64,000 nt of DNA, taken from contig NZ_RBAM01000009.1 in the NCBI RefSeq assembly GCF_003626645.1, positions 62,001-126,000 on the forward strand, written 5' to 3'. The notes under the pieces were generated by a model. The model ran no database searches, was not told the origin of the DNA, and was given only the letters and a program-made list of their open reading frames with translations. Within the stretch, counting starts at the first letter, position 1, and every line of letters begins with the position of its first letter. Origin of the DNA: Streptomyces klenkii. Its GTDB lineage: Bacteria; Actinomycetota; Actinomycetes; Streptomycetales; Streptomycetaceae. The translations under genes were made by a program, and so were the position numbers. Below are positions 8,487-18,160 of this stretch, one piece after another.

Positions 8487-9533
8487 TCAGGCGGCCGGCC
8501 GGGCACCGGCCGGCGCCACCCCCAGCTCGGCCCGCGCCGCCTCGACCATCTCCCGGGCGTGCAGCAGCCCGATCCGGCCGAGCGTACGATGCAGGTCGTC
8601 CAGCTCCGCGGCCGTCGCGGCGCGGTCGTGCCCCAGCCGGGCCCGGGACTTCACCAGCCCCAGCCGGGCCAGCGCCGCGCCCCGCGGCTCCGCCATCTCC
8701 TCGAACTCCGCGAGCGCGCCCCGGTAGCACTCCTCGGCCTCGGCGTAACGGCCCGCGCGGAACAGCACGTTGCCCCGCATCTTGTGGTTGTAGGCGAGCG
8801 CGCTCACCAGCTTCATCCGCCGGCACGTCGCCTCCGCCTCCGACAGCAGCGCGAGCGCCCGGTCCGTCCCGCCCCGCAGGGACAGCACGTCGGCGATCCC
8901 GCGCAGCGCCCACGCGTGGCCGCGCGCGTCGTCGGCCCCGCCCGATATCTCCGCGGCCTCCTCGAACATCGCGAGCGCGGTGTCGTACGAACCGGAGTTG
9001 CGGTGCATCTGCGCGATGCCCTCCAGCGCCCACACCGTGTGCCGGGCCTCGCCGCGGCGCCGGGCCTCCGCCAGCAGCTGCTCGTGCAGCGCGCCGACGG
9101 CCTCGTAGTCACCCTGGATGCGGCCCGTCTCGGCCAGGCCCGCGAGGGAGTAGCCGCGGGCGACGACGTCGCCGCCCCGCTCGGCGAGGGCGGCGGCGAT
9201 GGTGAGCCACCGTCGGGCCAGGGCCAGCTCGCCGCGCTGCCGGGCGAGCGTGCCGCCGCTCCACACCGCCCACGCCATCGCCCCCTGGTCGCCGGCCTCC
9301 CGCGCGGCCCGGTAGCTGGCCTTCCACGCGCTTTCGGCCTCCGTCACCCGGCCGAGCCGCCGGCTCGCCTCGGCGACGGCCAGCCCGGCGTGCGCCGCGT
9401 CGAGGGCGGATCCCGCCAGCGCGGCCCGCTGCTGCTGCTCGACGGCCTTGGCGTGCACTTCTTCGAGGGAAGCGTTCACCGAGAGGTCCTCCAGGGAGCC
9501 CCGGTACTCGGGAGCAAATGCCTTGCCGTACAT
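8487..9533 (-). CDS. tetratricopeptide-repeat protein
   Basis: 348 residues, almost entirely helical, with about six to seven degenerate TPR units (for example GTLARQRGELALARRWL, GDYEAVGALHEQLLAEA, RAGRYAEAEECYRGAL). No DNA-binding domain, signal or membrane segment is seen. Such solenoids bind other proteins; the partner is unknown. The ATG at 9533 was preferred to the GTG at 9545 because GAGG sits six bases before it. It faces away from the DUF692 operon, sharing a 290-base promoter region, and precedes the polyprenyl synthase. Confidence 0.75.
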   Translation of the reverse strand: MYGKAFAPEYRGSLEDLSVNASLEEVHAKAVEQQQRAALAGSALDAAHAGLAVAEASRRLGRVTEAESAWKASYRAAREAGDQGAMAWAVWSGGTLARQRGELALARRWLTIAAALAERGGDVVARGYSLAGLAETGRIQGDYEAVGALHEQLLAEARRRGEARHTVWALEGIAQMHRNSGSYDTALAMFEEAAEISGGADDARGHAWALRGIADVLSLRGGTDRALALLSEAEATCRRMKLVSALAYNHKMRGNVLFRAGRYAEAEECYRGALAEFEEMAEPRGAALARLGLVKSRARLGHDRAATAAELDDLHRTLGRIGLLHAREMVEAARAELGVAPAGARPAA

Positions 9534-9766
9534 GGTCCGCCTCACGTCGGGATTTCCGGGATCGCTGACGGCAGGGCGGGAGCTCCGTGCGAGGCAGCCC
9601 CGTACGCCCTGCCGATGATCAAGAAACTACGGCCCCCGGCCACCTCGGGTAATCAGACCGTGAGGCGGTGTTCCGTACATCTGAGGTCCGGTGCGGACGG
9701 CGCGGGTCATACGCGAGATGTACGGGGATCCAGGGCCGGGGGAAGGATTTGTAAAGTGTCCTGCTG

Positions 9767-9801
9767 GGAAATCCCCTGGTACGGGCGTTCGACGCCAGGG
9801 G
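9767..9801 (+). promoter_or_regulatory. ECF-like promoter elements and hairpin before the DUF692 operon
   Basis: GGAA at 9767-9770 and CGTT at 9786-9789 are separated by 15 bases, resembling the GGAA(C)/CGT(T) elements of ECF sigma promoters. A 7-bp inverted repeat, CCCCTGG (9773-9779) and CCAGGGG (9795-9801), overlaps them and ends 26 bases before the ATG at 9828. Either a regulator operator or a leader hairpin is possible. The assignment is by eye only. The remainder of 9534-9827 shows no gene. Confidence 0.35.
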
Positions 9802-9827
9802 GAGTACGGAAAGACGGGGGCGGGGCG

Positions 9828-10718
9828 ATGAGCGATTCCGGTGTGCCCGGCAGGCTGGGGACGGGGGTCGGCTGGCGGCCGGAGATCGCCGGTGCCCTCG
9901 CCGGACCGGTCCGCGCCGACTGGGTGGAGGTCGTGGCCGAGAACGTCTGCCCCGGCCACCTCCCCGAGCCGCTCCGGCTGCTGCGCGAGCGCGGCACGGC
10001 GGTGGTCCCGCACGGCGTCTCCCTCGGCCTGGGCGGCGCGGACCGCCCGGACCTCGCCCGGCTCGCGGCGCTGGCCGAGCGCGCCGAGGCCCTCGGCTCG
10101 CCGCTCGTCTCCGAGCACATAGCCTTCGTGCGGTCCGGAGGGCCGCTGACGGGCTCGCCGCGCATCGAGGCCGGCCACCTGCTGCCCGTGCCCCGCACCC
10201 GCGACGCCCTGGACGTCCTGTGCGAGAACGTCCGCATCGCGCAGGACATGCTGCCCGTACCGCTCGCCCTGGAGAACATCGCGGCCCTCATGACCTGGCC
10301 CGGCGAGGAGTTGTCGGAGGGCCGGTTCCTCGCCGAGCTCGTCGAGCGGACGGGCGTGCGGCTGCTCATCGACGTCGCCAACCTTCACACCAACCACGTC
10401 AACCTGGGCCAGGACCCGGCGGCCGCCCTGGACGAGCTGCCGCTCGACGCCATCGCCTACGTGCACGTGGCCGGCGGCATCGAGCGGGACGGCCTGTGGC
10501 ACGACACCCACGCCCACCCCGTCACCCGGCCCGTCCTCGACGTCCTCGCCGAGCTGGCGTCCCGCGTCGACCTGCCCGGCGTCCTCCTGGAACGGGACGA
10601 CGCCTTCCCCGCGCCGGACGAGCTCGCGGCGGAACTGGACGCGGTCAGGGCGACGGTGGCCCGGTCCCGGCGCTCTCCGCAGCCGGCCCGCCGGCAGAAG
10701 GAGGCCTCCGGTGTCTGA
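9828..10718 (+). CDS. DUF692 multinuclear non-heme iron oxygenase (MbnB/TglH-like)
   Basis: 296 residues, TIM-barrel DUF692 family. Likely iron ligands: His62 in PHGVS, Glu96-His97 in LVSEHIAF, Glu149 in LALENI, Asp182/His187 in LLIDVANLHTNH, His213 in YVHVAGG, Asp226/His228 in HDTHAHP and Glu255 in LLERDD. Members with known chemistry (MbnB, TglH, ChrH) oxidatively remodel Cys residues of peptides. This one is the first gene of a three-gene operon. Its end overlaps the next GTG by eight bases, so it is translationally coupled to a small partner and a Cys-rich membrane protein, the obvious substrate candidate. Modification chemistry here is inferred. Confidence 0.85.
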   Translation: MSDSGVPGRLGTGVGWRPEIAGALAGPVRADWVEVVAENVCPGHLPEPLRLLRERGTAVVPHGVSLGLGGADRPDLARLAALAERAEALGSPLVSEHIAFVRSGGPLTGSPRIEAGHLLPVPRTRDALDVLCENVRIAQDMLPVPLALENIAALMTWPGEELSEGRFLAELVERTGVRLLIDVANLHTNHVNLGQDPAAALDELPLDAIAYVHVAGGIERDGLWHDTHAHPVTRPVLDVLAELASRVDLPGVLLERDDAFPAPDELAAELDAVRATVARSRRSPQPARRQKEASGV

Positions 10719-11223
10719 CCCCGCCGGCTCCACCAGCCACACCATCCCCACCGCCTCCACGGCCGACGCCGCGCGGCAGCGCCTCGCCCGGGCCCAGCAC
10801 GCCCTGCTCTCGGCGCTCGTCGCGGACGCGCCCCCGCCGGCCGGCCACGACCCGCAGCGGCTGCGGGTCCAGAGCCGGGCGCTTCTGAGCAAGCGCGCGG
10901 AGGTCGTCGCGAAGGTCGCGCCGGAGCTGCCCGCGATCCTCGGGGCGGACTTCCGGCGGCTGTTCCTCGACCACGCCCGCGGCCGCCCCATGCAGCACGG
11001 CTACCGCCAGGACGCCCTCGACTTCGCCGCCGGGCTCCTGGAGGCGGACGGCGCCCTCACCGACCCCGCACAGCGGGAGCGCCTCGCGGCATGGCGGGAC
11101 GCGCACGGCACGACGGACCGTACGACGGGCCCCACGGCCCCGGTCCCTCCGCCGTCCGCCCGCCTCGCCACGGCCTGGCGCACCCTGCGTTCGCGCGTGA
11201 CCCGAAAGGCAACAGACCAATGA
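10711..11223 (+). CDS. DUF692-associated partner protein, HvfC/MbnC-like
   Basis: 170 residues, mostly helical N-terminal two thirds (RLARAQHALLSALVAD, LRVQSRALLSKRAEVVAKVAPEL, then GADFRRLFLDHARGRP), and a Pro-rich tail. The layout and position match the small helical partners that accompany DUF692 enzymes (DUF2063/HvfC and MbnC), which recruit the substrate. The residue-level similarity is weak by eye, so this is an inference from context. The GTG at 10711 has GAAGGAGG before it and overlaps the oxygenase stop. Its own stop overlaps the next gene's ATG (ATGA). All three genes must be made together. Confidence 0.65.
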   Translation: MSDPAGSTSHTIPTASTADAARQRLARAQHALLSALVADAPPPAGHDPQRLRVQSRALLSKRAEVVAKVAPELPAILGADFRRLFLDHARGRPMQHGYRQDALDFAAGLLEADGALTDPAQRERLAAWRDAHGTTDRTTGPTAPVPPPSARLATAWRTLRSRVTRKATDQ

Positions 11224-12215
11224 CCACCGGCATCGTCGTGCTCTCCATCGTGGGGTACCTCGCCCTCCTGGCCCCCTCGGCCTGGCTGGCCGTCACGCGC
11301 AAGCGCACGCTCACCGGCCCGCCGGCCGTACCGGGTGAACCCGGCCTCCTGGAGGTCGCGTACCTGCGGGGCGGCCCGATCCGGGTGGTGGACACCGCCA
11401 TCACCCGCATGTGCGAGGACGGACGGGTGTCCGTCAACAGCAGCGGCGCGCTGAAGGTGGAGCGGGCCGCCGCGTCCAACGCCGTGGAGCGCGCCCTGCT
11501 GGCCCGCTGCGGCGCCGACTGGGGCACCAAGCTGTACCGGCTCCGCGTCCAGTTGCAGTTCGACCCGGCCGTGGACGCAGTGCGGAGCTCGCTCGTCAAG
11601 CGCGGGCTGCTGATATCCCGTGCGGCGGAGGAGAAGTGGAAGCGGGCCGGGGAGGTACAGGTGGGCGGCCTCGTCGTCGGAGGTGTCATCGCCCTGGGGC
11701 TGCTCGGCGTGCCCGCCGCCCTCCCGGTGTCGATCGTGGCGCTCGTCCTCCTCGCGGGCGGCATAAAGCTCCGCATGGCGTACGGGCCGGGTCCCAAGCC
11801 CGGGTTCACCCCGCGCGGTCAGCAGTTCACCGACCAGGTGGGGAAGACAGGCCCCTGGAGCGTCCGCACGTCCGCCGGACACCCCGAGGGCGTCGCGGGC
11901 GTCGTCGCCGTGCGCGACACGGTCGGGCCCGAGCCGGACCAGCCGTACCTGCACCAGCTGAGGCTGGCGGTGCGGACGCGCCCCGGCGCGAGCACCACCG
12001 CGAAGACCTCCAAGTCCGCCAAGTCCGCGAAGTCCTCCTCCTCGTCCTCGTCGTCGTACTCCTCGTCCTCCACCGGCGGGTACAGCTGCTCCGGTGCCTC
12101 CAGTTGCTCCTCCGGCTCCCACCACTCCGGTCACTCGGGCCACTCCAGCTGCTCCTCCGGTTCCTCCTGCTCCAGTTCGAGCTCCAGCTGCGGCGGTGGC
12201 AGCAGCTGTTCCTCC

Positions 12216-12218
<3 letters not shown>
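11220..12218 (+). CDS. TIGR04222-type membrane protein with Ser/Gly/Cys/His-rich tail
   Basis: 332 residues. One hydrophobic helix at about 4-24, a soluble winged-helix-like domain at about 40-140 (EVAYLRGGPIRVVDTAITRM), two more membrane helices at about 148-182, a linker, and a low-complexity C-terminus. The last 61 residues are mainly Ser and Gly with Cys at about 290, 296, 311, 317, 324 and 330 and His at 301, 302, 305 and 308. I know this architecture as the TIGR04222 family, which often sits beside DUF692. The tail resembles a modified or metal-binding peptide held at the membrane. It is translationally coupled to the two upstream genes. Confidence 0.8.
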
Positions 12219-13944
<1,726 letters not shown>

Positions 13945-13971
13945 GCCCCTGACGGTCCCCGCAGAGCGGAT

Positions 13972-14007
13972 CCGCGGCCCGCGGCTGGTGACAGCCGCGG
14001 GCCGCGG
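13972..14007. terminator. bidirectional terminator, 16-bp stem
   Basis: CCGCGGCCCGCGGCTG (13972-13987) and CAGCCGCGGGCCGCGG (13992-14007) pair perfectly around a 4-base loop. It lies between the convergent phospholipase D and serine hydrolase genes and can serve both. Confidence 0.85.
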
Positions 14008-14012
14008 TGCTG

Positions 14013-15251
14013 TCAGCGCAGCGTCATCACCTTCTGCGGCGCGCGCTCGGGCGTCCGCGCGGCGGCGTCCCCGGAGGGCGCCTTGCCGCAGTACTCGGCC
14101 TCGGCCAGCGCATTGAGGTCGCCGGTCCAGTCGCCGTTGAGGTTGAAGGCGGCGGTGTGCTTGCCGTCGGCCGTGGAGGCGGCCATGGTGAGGGAGCCGT
14201 GGATGCCGCCGGTGTGCGACCACACGGTCACGCCGCACGACAGCGGTATCTCGGCGATCCCGAGGCCGTAGCGGGCGCCGGGCATCTCGCCACGGGTGGA
14301 CACGGTGGTCTGGAGCTCCCGCTGCTGGGCGCGGGGCAGCAGCTTCCCGTCGACCAGGGCCCCGTAGAAGCGGTTGAGGTCGCCGGTGGTGGAGATGATC
14401 TCGCCGGCGGCCCCGCCCCAGGAGGGATTGAGCTCGGTGGCGTCGACGGGCTTCGTGGCCGGGTCCTCGGAGTGGACCTTGCTGTACGCCGTGCCGTGCG
14501 GGTCGGGCATCTTCGCCGACGTGCCCGGGAGGGTGGTGGCGCGCAGGCCGAGGGGCCGGATGACGCGCCGCTCGATCTCCTTGGCGTACGGGTGCCCCGT
14601 CACCTTCTCGACGATCATGCCGGCGAGGATGTAGTTGGTGTTGGAGTAGTGCCAGCCCTCGCCCGGCCGGAAGTCCGGCGCGTGCCCCATCGCGGTCTTC
14701 ACCAGGTCGCCCGGGGTGTGGGTGTCGTAGCGGTGCTCGAGGAAGCCGGGGCCGAGCAGCTTCTGGAGGCCCGGGTCCTCCGTGTAGTTGTAGATCCCGC
14801 TCGTGTGGTTGAGCAGCTGCCGGACGGTGATCTTGCGGCCGTCGTGGCCGTTGCCCCGGACGACGCCCGGCAGCCACCGGTCGACGGAGTCGTCCAGGCG
14901 CAGCTTGCCCTCGGCCTCCAGCTGGAGGAGGACGACGGAGGTGAAGACCTTGCTGACGCTGCCGATGCGGAAGCGGTCCTGGGGGAGGCGAGCGCGTCCC
15001 GTATCGACGTCGGCGACGCCCGCGGACCCCTGCCAGGTGCCGCCGGCGTCCCGTGCCTGCCCCAGGACGCCGGGTATGCCGGCCCGGACGTGGGCCTCCA
15101 TGGCGCTGCGGGTGGCGGCGTGCCGGTCGTGCCGCCCGGTGGCGGCGTCGCCGGCCGTGGCGGCGGACGCGGGGACGGCGAGGGCTCCCGCGGTCATCGC
15201 CGCGGTGGCCAGCGCCCCCGCCATCGTTCTCTGGACGGTGCGTATGTTCAT
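14013..15251 (-). CDS. exported serine hydrolase, beta-lactamase/DD-peptidase type
   Basis: 412 residues. Signal peptide about 1-32 (VPASAATA). Penicillin-binding-protein fold of class C/D-Ala-D-Ala carboxypeptidase type: SVSK (S-x-x-K) near residue 95, YNYT (Y-x-N-like region) near 175, and HTGG near 350 replacing the KTG box. This set is typical of Streptomyces R61-type DD-peptidases and esterases. It may trim cell-wall peptides or hydrolyse esters. The ATG at 15251 follows AGAGGGG. A longer in-frame extension upstream has no signal-peptide character. Confidence 0.85.
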   Translation of the reverse strand: MNIRTVQRTMAGALATAAMTAGALAVPASAATAGDAATGRHDRHAATRSAMEAHVRAGIPGVLGQARDAGGTWQGSAGVADVDTGRARLPQDRFRIGSVSKVFTSVVLLQLEAEGKLRLDDSVDRWLPGVVRGNGHDGRKITVRQLLNHTSGIYNYTEDPGLQKLLGPGFLEHRYDTHTPGDLVKTAMGHAPDFRPGEGWHYSNTNYILAGMIVEKVTGHPYAKEIERRVIRPLGLRATTLPGTSAKMPDPHGTAYSKVHSEDPATKPVDATELNPSWGGAAGEIISTTGDLNRFYGALVDGKLLPRAQQRELQTTVSTRGEMPGARYGLGIAEIPLSCGVTVWSHTGGIHGSLTMAASTADGKHTAAFNLNGDWTGDLNALAEAEYCGKAPSGDAAARTPERAPQKVMTLR

Positions 15252-15831
15252 GACGTTCAGCCCCTCTGCTCCGGTCGGTATGCGGACAGGGGGCAGGACT
15301 CCGCCAAGGCGCCCGGGGTTGAAGGGCCTTGTGGGGGAGGAGTGGGATCCAGCCAGAGGGAATCGGATCATCCGGTTCCAAACCGATTCCAGATAGAGCG
15401 GGGTCCGGACACCGGGCGGGGTCCGGTTTGAGATACCGCACAGAATCCGGCGCGCGGGAACCGCGGAGCAGGCCGTGGCGTCAAGGGTGACCGCACCGGC
15501 CCGGGAGGGCCCGCCCCACGATCGGCTGAATCCCGCCCCCGGTCACCGGCCTGTTCGCCGCCCCGGCGCCGCATCGCCGCCGCCTCCGCGTCCGGCGAGG
15601 GTCTCACCGTCAGGTATAACTCGCTCACCCAGGGTGCTCCACGCCTGGTGGGCGACCCGTGCCCGCGGCCCGTGCCGGCCGCCCCGGCGGGCGCCCCCGA
15701 GGGGGTGCGGGCGGGGCGCGTGTAGCTTTGCCGTACAGCCGTGCCGTCGTCACCTGTGCGGCATGCGATCGTCACCTTCGCGTGTACTGCCGTGCCGGTA
15801 CCGCCCTACCGATTCAAAGGACGCCCCACCC
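15252..15831. other. 580-base divergent intergenic region
   Basis: No convincing gene. It holds an 8-bp inverted repeat, GGAATCGG (15359-15366) and CCGATTCC (15383-15390), about 110 bases before the serine hydrolase start, and two copies of GCGGGGTCCGG near 15398 and 15416. These could be operators for the divergent promoters. Overlapping open frames here have no family similarity and poor starts. Confidence 0.5.
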
Positions 15832-16638
15832 ATGCCGTACGTGCGCCACTGGTTGCGCAACTCCGTCCTGCTGTTCGCCGTCGCGATCGCGCTGGGCCTG
15901 GTCGCGGTGCACACCGACCTCATCCAGCCGCACGACCTGAAGCTGGACCGCACGGTCCAGACCACCTTCCGCACCGGGTGGCTGAACGTGGTCATGGAGG
16001 GGGTCAGCGCTCTCGCGTCCCCGATCGCCGGCGTCCTGATCCTCGCGGTCTGGAGCGGCTGGCTGCTGTTCGTGCGGCGCCGGCCGGTCACGGCGGTCGC
16101 CACGTTCCTCGTCGTCGCGGTCGGCTGGAACAGCACCCAGATCGCGAAGGCCATCGTCGCGCGGCCCCGGCCGCCGAGGGAGTTCATGCTGGACCCGGAG
16201 ATCGGCTCCAACAGCTTCCCCAGCGGCCACACCGCCTTCACCGTGGCCGTGGTCATCGCCGCGTACTTCCTCTTCCGCGAGTCGCGCCACCGGCGCACCG
16301 TGCTGGTCGTCGGCGCCTTCGCCGTGCTGCTCGTCGCCTTCTCCCGGTGGTACGTCGGCGCCCACTACCCGACCGACACCCTCGGCTCCGTCCTGATCGC
16401 CTCGTCCGCGATCCTCTTCGTCACCGGCATCTGGCACGCCTGGCTGCTGCCGCGGCTCTACCGCATCCCGCTGCTGGAGCGCTTCGGCCTGGACCAGGAG
16501 CTCGCCGAGCTGGAGGCCGCGGAGCACGGCGGCCACCACGGCCACACCCGTCCCGTGCCGCACAGCCGGCGCCGTGGCGGGGGAGGCGGAGGCGGCGCGG
16601 CCGCCGGGGGGCGCCACCGCCGGCACGCCGGCCGCTGA
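15832..16638 (+). CDS. PAP2-family membrane lipid phosphatase
   Basis: 268 residues with about six membrane helices and a cytoplasmic Gly/His/Arg-rich tail. All three PAP2 motifs are intact: KAIVARPRP near residue 103 (K-x6-R-P), PSGH near 130, and SRWYVGAH near 168 (S-R-x5-H). The His of the third motif is the phosphoryl acceptor and the second His protonates. Such enzymes act on phosphatidic acid, phosphatidylglycerophosphate or undecaprenyl diphosphate. The ATG follows AAAGGA. Single-gene unit closed by a strong terminator. Confidence 0.9.
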   Translation: MPYVRHWLRNSVLLFAVAIALGLVAVHTDLIQPHDLKLDRTVQTTFRTGWLNVVMEGVSALASPIAGVLILAVWSGWLLFVRRRPVTAVATFLVVAVGWNSTQIAKAIVARPRPPREFMLDPEIGSNSFPSGHTAFTVAVVIAAYFLFRESRHRRTVLVVGAFAVLLVAFSRWYVGAHYPTDTLGSVLIASSAILFVTGIWHAWLLPRLYRIPLLERFGLDQELAELEAAEHGGHHGHTRPVPHSRRRGGGGGGGAAAGGRHRRHAGR

Positions 16639-16670
16639 CGGCCGCGGCGCCGTCCGCCGCATCCGACGGG

Positions 16671-16708
16671 ACCTCGCAGGGCTGACGCCCTGCGAGGTTT
16701 TGTTTTTC
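16671..16708 (+). terminator. intrinsic terminator with T-run
   Basis: ACCTCGCAGGGC (16671-16682) and GCCCTGCGAGGT (16687-16698) pair perfectly around a 4-base loop and are followed by TTTTGTTTTT. It closes the PAP2 gene, 32 bases after its stop. Confidence 0.9.
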
Positions 16709-16725
16709 TTCGCCTTCCACATTTC

Positions 16726-16739
16726 TGGAACAAGTTCTA
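16726..16739. promoter_or_regulatory. KstR-like palindrome before acyl-CoA dehydrogenase
   Basis: TGGAACAAGTTCTA matches the TNNAACNNGTTNNA pattern described for the TetR regulator KstR of actinobacterial steroid catabolism. It sits 40 bases before the GTG of the dehydrogenase. No TetR gene is in the window, so any regulator acts from elsewhere. Confidence 0.55.
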
Positions 16740-16779
16740 CGGTGTGCGCCGTCGACGCGGGCGAGACCCTGGAGGGGCC

Positions 16780-17967
16780 GTGGACCTCGAATACACCCCG
16801 GAGCAGCAGCGCTTCCGCGCCGAGCTGCGCGACTACTTCGCCGGACTGGTCGCCGGCCGGGACCCGGAGAGCCACGACGACCCCGCCGGGCAGAAGCGCT
16901 TCTACCGCGCCACGATCCGCCGCCTCGGCGCCGACGGCCGCCTCGGGGTGGGCTGGCCCACCGAGTACGGCGGCAGCGGCCGGACCCCGATGGAGCAGTT
17001 CATCTTCTTCGACGAGGCCGCCCAGGCCGGCGTCCCCCTGCCCCTGATGGCGCTCAACACCGTCGGCCCCACCCTCATGCAGTTCGGCACCGCCGAGCAG
17101 AAGGCGTACTTCCTGCCGCGCATCCTCTCCGGCGAGCTGGACTTCGCCATCGGCTACAGCGAGCCCGACGCCGGCACGGACCTCGCCTCCCTCAAGACGC
17201 GCGCCGTGCGCGACGGCGACGACTACGTCGTCAACGGGCAGAAGATCTGGACCACCAACGGCGACAGCGCCGACTGGATCTGGCTGGCCGTCCGCACCAC
17301 CCCCGTCACGGACGGCACCCCACCGCACAAGGGCATCACGCTCCTCCTCGTACCGACCAGCGCCCCCGGCTACTCCTGCACCACCATCAACACCCTCGCC
17401 TCCCACAGCACCACCGCCGGCTACTACGAGGACGTGCGCGTCCCCGTCCGCAACCGCGTCGGCGAGGAGAACCAGGGCTGGCGGCTGATCACCACCCAGC
17501 TCAACCACGAGCGCGTCACCCTCGCCGCCCACGGCGCGACCGCGATCCGCGCCCTGCGCGACGTCCGGCGCTGGGCCGCCGCCACCAAGCTCGCCGACGG
17601 CCGGCGCGTCATCGACCTCGGCTGGGTCCGCACCCGGCTCGCCCGCACCCACCTGCGCCTGGAGGCGATGAAGCTCCTCAACTGGCAGATGGTCGACGCC
17701 CTCCAGCGCTCCGCCCTCACCCCGCAGGACGCCTCCGCCGCCAAGGTCTACGGCTCCGAGACCCGCCGCGACGCCTGCGCCTGGCTCATGGAGGTCCTCG
17801 CCGCCGCGGGCCCCCTCAAGGAGGGCTCCGCCGGCGCCGCCCTCCACGGCGAACTGGAACGCGCCTACCGCGCCGCCGTCATCTTCACCTTCGGCGGCGG
17901 CAACAACGAGATCCAGCGGGAGATCATCTCCTGGATCGGCCTGGGGATGCCGCGCGTGCGCCGCTAA
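16780..17967 (+). CDS. acyl-CoA dehydrogenase
   Basis: 395 residues, FAD-dependent acyl-CoA dehydrogenase. N-terminal helical domain to about 120 (EYTPEQQRFRAELRDYF), beta domain with GYSEPDAGTDLASLKTRA and GQKIWTTNGDSAD near 125-170, then a C-terminal helical bundle with FGGGNNEIQREIISWIGLGMPR. It introduces a trans-alpha,beta double bond into an acyl-CoA. The exact substrate is open; several residues resemble the FadE-type enzymes of steroid side-chain or branched acyl catabolism. GTG at 16780 was chosen because GGAGGGG precedes it. The KstR-like site upstream ties it to the catabolic genes further on. Confidence 0.85.
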   Translation: MDLEYTPEQQRFRAELRDYFAGLVAGRDPESHDDPAGQKRFYRATIRRLGADGRLGVGWPTEYGGSGRTPMEQFIFFDEAAQAGVPLPLMALNTVGPTLMQFGTAEQKAYFLPRILSGELDFAIGYSEPDAGTDLASLKTRAVRDGDDYVVNGQKIWTTNGDSADWIWLAVRTTPVTDGTPPHKGITLLLVPTSAPGYSCTTINTLASHSTTAGYYEDVRVPVRNRVGEENQGWRLITTQLNHERVTLAAHGATAIRALRDVRRWAAATKLADGRRVIDLGWVRTRLARTHLRLEAMKLLNWQMVDALQRSALTPQDASAAKVYGSETRRDACAWLMEVLAAAGPLKEGSAGAALHGELERAYRAAVIFTFGGGNNEIQREIISWIGLGMPRVRR

Positions 17968-17992
17968 CCTGACGACGACGGGAGGTGCCCCC

Positions 17993-18160
17993 ATGCCGCA
18001 AGCCGATCCCGGGCTCATCCTCCGCGCCGTCGCCGGACTCGGGCCCGGTACCCGTCCTTCCGTCTACAACCTGCACAGACGGGCCGCCATACTGGACGGG
18101 CCGGGGGAGGCGCGGGGCATCGACGGGGGCGGCGGCGCGGGATGGCGGACACCAGGCTGA
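17993..18160 (+). CDS. possible small ORF, 55 aa
   Basis: An ATG with GGGAGG eight bases before it opens a 55-codon frame whose end overlaps the kinase ATG (18142) by 19 bases. The product has no recognisable domain. It could be a short coupled protein or a leader that sets kinase translation, or chance in a GC-rich gap. Confidence 0.3.
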   Translation: MPQADPGLILRAVAGLGPGTRPSVYNLHRRAAILDGPGEARGIDGGGGAGWRTPG

